Below are positions 12,218 through 21,455 of a stretch of DNA of 64,000 nucleotides, piece after piece. Made by a program: the position numbers and the translations under genes. The notes below the pieces were generated by a model. That model worked only from the letters and a program-made list of their open reading frames with translations. It did no database searches and was not told where the DNA came from. Position 1 is the stretch's first letter. The number at the start of each line of letters is the position of its first letter. The DNA comes from Hypericum androsaemum (Eukaryota; Streptophyta; Magnoliopsida; Malpighiales; Hypericaceae), in the NCBI GenBank assembly GCA_963995505.1, contig OZ023185.1, forward strand, positions 17,433,691 through 17,497,690, read 5' to 3'.

Positions 12218-13084
12218 TCAAACTCCAGGGCAGACAATTTCGTGCTTCCACCCTCCAGTTTGGTGCAGCATTGCATCTATCTCGTCGCCATCTTCCATCT
12301 CAAGCTGTTGCATATAGAAATTCAGAAGAGTAAGACAAAATGGGTCATACTGAAATGCATACAACTTCAACAAAGGAGCGGAGTCTGCATATTAGATAAC
12401 CGATTCATGACGAGACAGTGCATATTTACCTCATCTGGAGTCTGCTCTGCACGGAGTCTGCGCCCATCAAACAGAAAGGCGATCGAGTTCATGTCCACGG
12501 ACTGTCTGTCACAATATGCAGTCATCAGCTTGCGCATTTGCGTGCTTCGCTTAATCCTGAAAAACACCTCGTTGCCATCCTACCAACATGAAGCAAACAC
12601 AACCTCGAATTTGAATGGGACCAAACACCGCCACAGCGGAACGAAGATGGCCACGAACAGCAGAGAACTACTCGGCAAGTACATGGTAAAAGCCGAAAGG
12701 GGCATCAAGATACCTACTTACATCCGATGTCCGGCATTGGCAAGAAACCCCAACTACCTAATATCATGCCTTCAATTGTCCGTACAATTCAGGAAATAAA
12801 TCGACGAAATCAAACAGAAACCCTAAAAACCTCCTATCAAAAGAATAAAACAGTCCCGACAGATCAAAATTAATTCCAAATCGCAAAAAAAAATCAAAAT
12901 TAATCCATCAATCCCGAAGCTAACATATCAATTTCCAGAACAACAAACGAAGATCAAACATAAAGCGAAAGAGGAAAGCGGGTCAACGCAAGAGCACCTG
13001 GCCTTTGACTTTGAGATTAATGTGACCGCCCTGATCCCCCCCGGGCTTCTTATCCTCCTCGCCACCGCCTCCGCCGGTCGACAT
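12218..13084 (-). CDS. SUMO: Small ubiquitin-like modifier (SUMO)
   Basis: Three minus-strand exons, 12998-13084, 12430-12579 and 12218-12304 (87, 150 and 87 bases), join in phase 0 to 107 codons plus stop. Exon 1 encodes [20 protein letters not shown] and then HINLKVKGQ; exon 2 contains [20 protein letters not shown] and [14 protein letters not shown]; exon 3 contains [16 protein letters not shown]. This is the plant SUMO1/2 type beta-grasp fold. Family knowledge: SUMO proteases cut after the Gly-Gly (residues 96-97 here) and the mature protein is conjugated to lysines of nuclear proteins through the SAE and SCE1 enzymes. The 10-residue tail after GG ([10 protein letters not shown]) would be removed. 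The flexible N-terminus is glycine-rich, as usual. The promoter should lie in 13085-13250. Confidence 0.95.
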
Positions 13085-13749
13085 TCTCCCTCCTCCTCGT
13101 TAACACTCTTCCCGTTGTTCCTTTACTGGTTTTAGTCACCGGTCGAAACAGAGAGCTAAACCCTATAATAGCTGGAAGCCGAAGGTAGGGACTTTTCTAT
13201 TTAATTTATAGCGACGGGTAGGTCCCAATTCATTACGCTGCGTTATATCCACGCGGTGTTGCGATAATGATAGGCGGGTGAGACAGTTCAAATTCGATTA
13301 TAATTACGATATAAAGAAAATTATGTAATATATTTGATTTGTTCAAAAATTAATTTGAATAAAAATTTAGATTGAATTCGAATAAGATTCAAATTTTAAT
13401 TTAGCAGGTTCAAAACTAAAACAAATTTTGAACAAATCAATCAAATTTGACAAAATTCAATTATGGTCAGCCCCTCCCTAATTTCCAGTTTCCAGTTTCC
13501 AGTTTGGTGATTGTTGGCGAGATCGAGGGGCGGATTGGGATTGGTCAGCTTCGGAAGTGGGGGCAGAGGATTGAGCGAGAGTAGGAATCGAACAGCTGGA
13601 AACAATGGGGCGGGGATCGGACGGCTGAGGAAGGAGGAGGGAGTATTTGGGGAGAGAGTCCTTTTAAGTTTTAACTCTTTTTTTGGATTTATTTCGGGAA
13701 AAGGAAACAACAATTAGGGGTCACACTGACGAATACAAATACCGTACTC

Positions 13750-13947
13750 AACCAATAAGCACGTAGATTAACTGATGAGAGAGTTGTTCTAGTTTAACCA
13801 AGGTCTCGGGTTCGAGTCCTTAGGAACGCAATAGTGTTAAGTACTTGTTGGGAGAGTTTTGCTACCTTTCAAAAGTCCTACCCGACTCAAACTTAAATTA
13901 GTCAGCCCAGTGGGCTAGATACCAAGTATTTATAAACCAAAAAAAAT
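13750..13947 (+). mobile_element. tRNA-derived SINE with target duplication
   Basis: The body of about 198 bases is flanked by the 11-bp direct repeat ATACCGTACTC at 13739-13749 and 13948-13958. It has an A-box-like stretch (GTAGATTAACTGATGAGAG, from about 13761) and a B box GGTTCGAGTCC at 13809-13819, the internal RNA polymerase III promoter parts typical of tRNA-derived SINEs. It ends in an A-rich tail. There is no coding capacity. Before it, 13085-13735 is the SUMO upstream region plus a mixed, G-rich stretch with no gene that I recognise. Confidence 0.75.
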
Positions 13948-14044
13948 ATACCGTACTCCTTGAAAATCTAATAGATTTAAAATAAATCGGTTATGGTCGT
14001 GCATTACTGGATCCTAGTCCAACACATTATCGTCGGTTATTTTC

Positions 14045-14442
14045 GGGTAAAAAATACCTATGGTCACTAAACTTTAACAATTTTTTGTCCATGGTCACTA
14101 AACTATTTTTTTACCCTTTATGGTCACTAATCTATACTAAATTACTCATGTATGGTCACTCCGGCCACTTTTTCGCCAGAAATCTTCATGAAAACTAGTA
14201 AAAATTGGTCCCGGGATTATTAGGTTGGGGTTGGAACGTTAATTAGATGACTGGACTTTGTCGGAAAAGATCTCCGGGACCAATTTTTCTTGTTTCCGGG
14301 AAGATTTTTGGCGAAAAAGTGGTCGGAGTGACCATACCTGAGTAATTTAGTATAGATTAGTGACCATAAAGGGTAAAAAAATAGTTTAGTGACCATGGAT
14401 AAAAAATTATTAAAATTCAGTGACCATGGATGTTTTTTACCT
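14045..14442. mobile_element. Palindromic MULE-type MITE
   Basis: The element is 398 bases long. Its arms are inverted complements over about 160 bases and contain four TGGTCACTAAACT-like words per arm. A perfect 9-bp target duplication GTTATTTTC flanks it at 14036-14044 and 14443-14451. It has no coding potential. Confidence 0.88.
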
Positions 14443-14493
14443 GTTATTTTCAGATAACGCATCTTGACGTTTGACTAAATCTTTTAAACTAAA

Positions 14494-15162
14494 GGGAAAA
14501 GTCTACTTTAGTACCCTATGGTATCGACAAAAATTACTTTAGTACCCTGTGGTAAAAAATTGATCAATCGAGTCATACTTATTTCAATTAACATCAAAAA
14601 GGGCCTCGGGCAGCTGCCCGAACCAATCCGAACCCTGCCCGGGCTACGTGGCCAGCCACGTCACCAATTTTTGATGACGTGGTGCCACGTGGAGAGGAGG
14701 AGGAGGAGGAGGAGGCGGGGAGGAGGAGGAGGCGGAGGAGGAGGAGGCGGGGAGGAGGACGCGGGGAGGAGGAGGAGGAGGAGGAGGGGGGAAGGAGGAG
14801 GAGGACGCGGGGAGGAGGAGGCGGAGGAGGAGGGGGGAAGGAGATGGATTCCGGGATTTCGGGTCCTCCGCGTCCTCCTCTCCGCGTCCTCCTCCTCCTC
14901 CCCGCCTCCTCCTCCTCCTCCTCCTCCTCCTCCCCGCGTCCTCCTCCTCCTCTCCACGTGGCGCCACGTCATCAAAAATTGGTGACGTGGCTGGCCACGT
15001 AGCCCGGGCAGGGTTCGGGTAGGTTCGGGCAGCTCCGGGCAGCTGCCCGAGGCCCTTTTTGATGTTAATTAGAATAAGTATGACTCGATTGATCAGTTTT
15101 TTACCACAGGGTACTAAAGTGATTTTGGTCGATACCACAGGATACTAAAGTGGACTTTTCCC
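14494..15162. mobile_element. Near-complete hairpin MULE-type element with GGA/TCC core
   Basis: The 669-base element is flanked by a perfect 9-bp duplication TAAACTAAA (14485-14493 and 15163-15171). The arms (GGGAAAAGTCTACTTTAGTA and its inverted copy) extend about 200 bases. The core is a (GGA)n-rich tract from 14693 to 14843 followed by the complementary TCC-rich tract to about 14955, so almost the whole element folds back on itself. The long Arg/Gly/Pro open frames on both strands are artefacts of this repeat. 15172-16790 is AT-rich intergenic DNA without a recognisable gene. Confidence 0.9.
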
Positions 15163-16800
15163 TAAACTAAAATACCCACAAGATATGCAGGAGCCCATAG
15201 CCTAGCCCAGGGAAAGCCCATCAACAAGCAGCAGAGGACGTTCCCGGGGCAGGCGGAAAAAGAAAATTCGATATTTAAGCCTAAATGGCTGGACTTTTTT
15301 AATCCCTACTATATTTTCAGGCTCATTCCAAAATAAAATATATATTATTCTATTCCTATCGATGCAGGACTCTATTTTTATAATTTTTATTATTTAAGCG
15401 TCGTAGTACTCTATTTAGAGAATATCTTTCAATATTAATTTTACATTTATAAAACTTGAATCCAAAATTTCCTTGAGTAAGTTCTACTTTTATTTATGGG
15501 CCAATGTCTTTTTTTTATTGTAATTTTTTTATTTGTTGTAATAATATATATTTTTGATAAGCTTAATGGTTCAAGTCTTCTTCGTACAAGTACAAAGTTG
15601 CAGATACACTTTTAGTAAAACTGCGGAGCATTAAAATCCAGTGAAAAAACTAAGGAAGGAAAAAAGTCTCAAACACTGTTAAAATGTAGTTCTACACCCA
15701 GCTGTCCACGATACAGATAAACCTATGAGGCCCTGAGGTTGCTACAGCAATTAGCCTGGAAAGGCATTTGCACTAGAAATCAATCTAGTTTTCTAAAAAA
15801 AAAAAGAAATCAATCTAGTCACCAAATAGAAATCCAGCCCATTGCACATCAGCCACCCACCAAGTCTGGCTAACGTAATTTATCAATTAATAATTAAAAA
15901 ATTACCACAAATAATAATTGGCCAAACCCATCGTTTAAGCACTAATGCAGATATATTCCCACCGATTTTGGTTAAATTACGGACAAAAGCTTATCTAATG
16001 ACGTAATTTTTGGGAAACAGTATGGAGGAGCTTGTGAGCTGAACATTGTCGTTCACACTATTTATGCCTTTTCGTGGTCCCCAATAATACGGGTGTTTAC
16101 ATTCAAATAAAAAGTTTATTCGTGTATTTATCTCTGTAACGAAGTAACTATTTCACCATACATATACGCATCTAACTTATGGTAATCAAGCACTTGGCAA
16201 ATCTAGGTTTGACAAAACTCTCATAATAATTAGAACTCGGAATCTATTAGTTGAGCTATAACAACTTTCTTTGGTTGATCTATGTGATGGGTTAGTCTTT
16301 TAACTTCTTGAAGAAATATTCACGTAATTATACTTTAATGTCTTCCACTAAGTTATGTAGCTTAAAAGTCATTTAAATGACAAGTACTTAATTATTTGAT
16401 GGCAAAATTCTGACTCTATACATTACATCTTTATGAAATAGCATGCAACATATAACATATAGTACTACATTTACCATATAAATATATTTGAAAAAATACA
16501 TGATATTTTGACAATTTGACACATAATCATGTGGTTTAAAAATGAGCAAAATGGCGGTTGTGGTTTCTCAAAACCATGGATATCCCAACAACTAGTATTA
16601 GCCCACGAAACCACGGGGACCATTTTGGTTATTTTTAAACCATATAATTACATGTATCAAACAGCCAAACTAAAGCTATTAAAGTAGACTTTTTAATTGA
16701 CTCCGTCACTTAGATATAAACCCAAAGCAATCACATACTGGTTATATAAGTTGGTGCTCCTGAATCCGCTTTGATAAATTGCAGTCACTTGTTAATCTCT

Positions 16801-16809
16801 CTATATATG
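16801..16809 (+). promoter_or_regulatory. Probable TATA box of the XTH gene
   Basis: CTATATATG lies 121 bases upstream of the XTH start codon and about 60 bases ahead of an A/C-rich, transcript-leader-like stretch. A second TATA-like word (TTATATAAG) at 16742 is an alternative. Confidence 0.45.
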
Positions 16810-16869
16810 TGAGCTTGATACACTTCATAACATCCACACACACAAAATTCTCCCAAGAAAGTGTTTGGC

Positions 16870-16871
<2 letters not shown>

Positions 16872-16908
<37 letters not shown>
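16872..16908. repeat. (AG)n microsatellite in the XTH 5' leader
   Basis: An uninterrupted AG dinucleotide run of about 18 units lies 22 bases before the XTH start codon. It is the purest microsatellite in the window and would be length-variable between individuals. Confidence 0.9.
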
Positions 16909-16912
<4 letters not shown>

Positions 16913-16929
16913 TAAATCATAAATTCATA

Positions 16930-18859
16930 ATGAGAAACTCACTATCTGGTTTGAAGCTCCTTCTTGTTGCTGCTGTGCTCTGTGAGGTGGTGCTGGGGAG
17001 AGCGGTTGGCCAAATTGGTGCATTTGGACAGAACTATGGAATTGATTGGGGAAATAATCACGTCTCCGTATTCAATGGAGGGAACGAGGCTCAGCTTTCC
17101 TTGGATTATTATTCTGGTGACTCTTTTTATTGTTATGTTATATTTTTTTTATCATCTATTTTTTTTTCTCTTCCATTTATTGATGAATTTAATTGGGTTT
17201 CGGAGGAGGGCTATATAGTTTTATAATGTTAAATTAACGAAATATATTATCAAGTGTATGAATTAATCTAACAGTAGCATGCCGATGCATGATAACTGGT
17301 TCTTCAAATTTGAAAACAGAGATGACCCCATTTTTTAAACATCAAGGTAGTAATTAAGTAGACAGACGAAAGTAATATCTTTTTACGGTGAATTTTATCC
17401 TACGCTTGGAAAAAATCTGAATTAAATATTTGGGACATTTGTTTTTTCCGTCATCTATGTATTTTTTTGTCAAAAATACATATATTTATCTTATTTAAGT
17501 GTGAGTCTCTCCATATTGTCTTTTCTATTCATAAATAATGAACCCAATTGAGAGAATCAAAATTTCTTGCAACTAATTTGTGTAAGCTTATTTATGTTCC
17601 TAGATTAGCTAACCAAGTTGTTCTAGATTAAGAATTTTTTTGGACAATGTTATGTCCCTTGTTCCTCAAGCTCTTGAAGAATTTTTTATGTATGACATTT
17701 TTGATTAACTAATATATGTATGGTATGTTTTAAGTTCAATAAAAAAAAATCTCTTGACCAACTCCGTGGAATACTCGTAGGATGTAGATTTCGGTCCAAA
17801 CGGGCCTTCGGATCCGGATACTTTGACATGAGGATCAAGGTACCCGGGAAGAATTCTGCAGGAGTTGTTACAGCTTTCTACGTGAGTATCATCATCAAAC
17901 TCACATATTAACGTCTTAACCATCGATAATTACGTACACGTGTTGGTTAATTGTCATTTTAATTTGCAGTTAACTTCAGAAGATAATGCTCATGACGAAC
18001 TGGACTTTGAGTTTCTGGGTAACGTAGAAGGCAAGCCAATCACATTGCAGACAAATGTCTTCGCAAGTGGAGACGGTAATAAAGAGCAGAGGTTGCACCT
18101 CTGGTTTGATCCCACTGCGGATTTTCATACTTACAGTATCCTTTGGAACCAGCACCAGATTGTGTAAGTTTAATCTAATCTCTGTTCTTATCAGTTGGAT
18201 TTTTCTGCATAATTTTCAACTTTTGGGACAATTTGTGTAGATGGAAAAAAAAAAACTTGTGGGTACCCAAAGATGATACCATGTTGAAGCACTACATTGA
18301 CTATGTTGTCAATGGAATGGTGTTGAACTCGACCGTATTTAACTCTACGGATTAGTAAAATTTGGAGAACAGTTGTACCGATAGTCAATAGGATTGAACC
18401 GATCGAATTTATAGAATTTTGTTATATTGAAGATGATTAAATTAAGTCGTTTACGTAATCTCGTATACGCGTACCAGATTCTACGTGAACGGGATCCCAA
18501 TAAGAGTAGTGAAGAACAACGAGAAGATCGGAGTGAAATTCCCATCGAAGCCGTTGCAAATAATGGCAAGCTTGTGGGACGGCGAAGGCTGGGCGACTGA
18601 CGGAGGTCAAACGAAGACCAACTGGAGCTATGCCCCCTTTCGTGCCTATTTTCAAGGGTTCGAAATCAAAAACGCTTGCCCCGTCCGGAGCTCCGGATCA
18701 TGCCATTCGACTCGTTACTGGTGGAACTCCCAGAAGTACTGGAAGCTGGGCTCCAGGGAGCAGCAAAAGTACGACGAGGTGAAGAAGAAGTATGTTTTCT
18801 ACGATTATTGTAATGACCCGAAAGGGCATCCTAAACCTCCCCCGGAATGCTCCCATTGA
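16930..18859 (+). CDS. XTH: Xyloglucan endotransglucosylase/hydrolase (XTH)
   Basis: Exons 16930-17116, 17781-17881, 17970-18163 and 18478-18859 join to 864 bases, 287 codons plus stop, the normal XTH size. Residues 1-24 form a signal peptide ([16 protein letters not shown]), so the enzyme is secreted to the wall. The GH16 catalytic motif is [11 protein letters not shown], with the nucleophile at Glu106 and the acid/base at Glu110. The usual N-glycosylation sequon just after this motif is missing (NVEGKP); one sequon, NWS, is present later. The XET C-terminal domain with four cysteines (NACPV, GSCHS, DYCND, PECS) is complete. Family knowledge: XTHs cut and rejoin xyloglucan tethers during wall growth. 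All introns are GT-AG. Which subgroup it belongs to cannot be decided by eye. Confidence 0.95.
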
Positions 18860-19826
18860 TGGATGTTACGGACAACTTGTGATTAGTTAACTAGACGTAA
18901 ATAAGGTTGTCGTAGAAGAATTCCGGGTTATCTATCGAACTGCCACTGTGCGCAGCTATGAAAACAAGTGCTCAAGTTACGTTTTTGTTATTACGAGGAT
19001 CGTTGCACTGGCACTTTTCTAACCATGTAATTTGTTTGGCCATAGTATAACAATTTGCTAATAATCAACAAATAAACCAATATTTTTTAAAGTTTATATA
19101 ATCTATGATTTTTTTTAAAGTAAATATACCGAGAGTTGAACATTGTTGGGTACTATTTTTTAGAGCGTGGACATACTTCACTAACAGAGCCCAGCTCATA
19201 CTCCCAAAAGAAAAACATCAAATTATCAAGTCGCGGAACAAGTGGACATACTTCAGCTTCCAACTCGATGGCGGTTCACGTAAGATCACTAAGGTTTCTA
19301 TTCTTGCTGGTTACTTGCCTTAGGAGACAGGGGTGGTCATCTTCGTCGTCCGAGGAAGAAGAGACGAGCGTAATTGGAGGAGGAGTTCCACGACGGGTTG
19401 TTGTTAAGGCCGATCCGAAAGTGTTGGCCCGTTTCCACTTCCGGAGCCGGGCCCCACCTTCCGATGCCCGCCACCACCACCACCTCCACCTCTTCCATCT
19501 CCCAGCTGGTAAGACTTCCTTTTTCCCTTTTCTTTTAGCTTTGGGGAAATTGGGATTAGTTTAAGATGGAAAGATATGTTTGGATTTTGTTGATTGCTTT
19601 GGGGGGTAGGTTCGGAAGTTTCGGGTTAAGGAGATGGAGCTGTCGTTTACGAAAGGCAGGTGGAACTAGGAGCGATGGGGCGTGCGTGTTTGACCCGGTT
19701 TCGAGTTGCAATGCCAACCCGCAGGAGGAGGTTGATGCTTCGTCGCAGAATTTGACTCACTTTCTTCCCGGTTTATTTTGTTAACTTCCTTGAGTCGTCT
19801 ACTATGTATTCGGCTCCCGAGTTTGT

Positions 19827-21455
19827 TAGTATAAATGTCCTAGAGACAATCCTAGTAAGGATATTGTACTCGATCATATTCAGTTGTTTCGTATTATTTA
19901 TTTATAATATTCGGCATTACACTTATTGAATATAATATTTGATTGTTTGCTTATATTCATGCTAGTGTTCCCATGAACTAATATTGTCATTGAGAATGTG
20001 AGATCTCAGATGACTATGAACATAGTTCTAAAATAGCCACAATCAATGATCATCGAGAATGGGATATCGATGATGCGATTGAGATTGGTGTGCGATCTGC
20101 ATCATATCCTTAGAGGATGTAGTGGTTCTCACAACTACGAGATACTAGGTATTTAATGATGGATGCACGGATACTTTGGAGAGTATTGGCATACCCGACC
20201 GAGAAATCGTTTGGTGTATTCTATTTACGTGTCTACGAAAATATCGGTTTGTGGAGTAGTGTAATAGTCCTCCGACTTGAGGTCAATACGTACGACATGT
20301 ACGGAGTGATGGACTTTGACCATGACCAACGCTTGCACTCCTGACGGGGTAGATACGGCATGTGTTAGGTACATCACGAAGTACATGTGCGTGGTAGTTG
20401 AGCCAAGAATAGGATTCATTCCTCAAATAGACTTGGAGAGAATACTTAACTTTTCATAACTAATTGGATCGTTAGTCATTGGCCAATGCACGTCACTTTT
20501 GGAATGGTGTCTAAAAGTGACAACATGATCAATTAGTAGAATGAGATAATATGAATGGGATATCGATGATGCGATTGAGATTGGTGTGCGATCTGCATCA
20601 TATCCTTAGAGGATGTAGTGGTTCTCACAACTACGAGATACTAGGTATTTAATGATGGATGCACGGATACTTTGGAGAGTATTGGCATACCCGACCGAGA
20701 AATCGTTTGGTGTATTCTATTTACGTGTCTACGAAAATATCGGTTTGTGGAGTAGTGTAATAGTCCTCCGACTTGAGGTCAATACGCACGACATGTACGG
20801 AGTGATGGACTTTGACCATGACCAACGCTTGCACTCCTGACGGGGTAGATACGGCATGTGTTAGGTACATCACGAAGTACATGTGCGTGGTAGTTGAGCC
20901 AAGAATAGGATTCATTCCTCAAATAGACTTGGAGAGAATACTTAACTTTTCATAACTAATTGGATCGTTAGTCATTGGCCAATGCACGTCACTTTTGGAA
21001 TGGTGTCTAAAAGTGACAACATGATCAATTAGTAGAATGAGATAATATGATTAAGTTATTTGAATAGACACTTAATCATGTTCAAGATTTAATCGAGTAT
21101 TCGCGAATGAAAGGACCGTATCACTGTGAGCTTCGCATTACAGGTAGTTGCAGTATCCTCGCAACGTACCTCATATGTTGAATTCGTGTTAAATTCGATT
21201 CAAATTCATGTACATATAATAATAATATATGTTAAAAAAATTCAAATAAAATGGTGGGATTTGAGAGGAAAAAATTCAGTTATAATTCAATTATAATTCG
21301 GTTAGAATTCGATTATAATTCGAATTCGATTCGAATTCAAAAATTCATAATTCGTAGTCGATTCGTCTTGTGAAGAATTGAATATGGTTTAATGTTTTGA
21401 TGAATTTGAATTCGAATAAATTCGATTCGAATTCGTCCAAATTTGAACCGTGGTC
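19827..21455. mobile_element. Insertion splitting PIG-T, unclassified, LTR-like start
   Basis: Homology to PIG-T stops at 19826 and resumes at about 21456. The insertion starts TGTTAGTATAAATGTCCTAG and contains a 496-bp tandem duplication. Its last part (21180-21450) is rich in AATTCGAATTCG-like words similar to the hAT-like elements at 54.7-60.8 kb, so at least two insertions may be stacked here. No reverse transcriptase, integrase or transposase is visible. A non-autonomous LTR element is my best guess for the first part. Confidence 0.5.
20057..21050. repeat. 496-bp tandem duplication, two nearly identical copies
   Basis: Copy 1 (20057-20552) and copy 2 (20553-21048) both start GAATGGGATATCGATGATG and end in GAGATAATATG. 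I see one clear difference, T to C in the NTYDMYG/NTHDMYG region (about 20291 against 20787). Such identity means a very recent duplication or an assembly duplicate. Confidence 0.9.

Noticed and set aside
13809..13819. tRNA gene suggested by a B box
   Set aside because: No cloverleaf or anticodon arm can be formed; A-tail and direct repeats identify a SINE.
14518..15138. Arg/Gly/Pro/Ser-rich frames of 100-164 codons on both strands
   Set aside because: They are readings of the GGA/TCC hairpin core and the TIR arms of a transposon.
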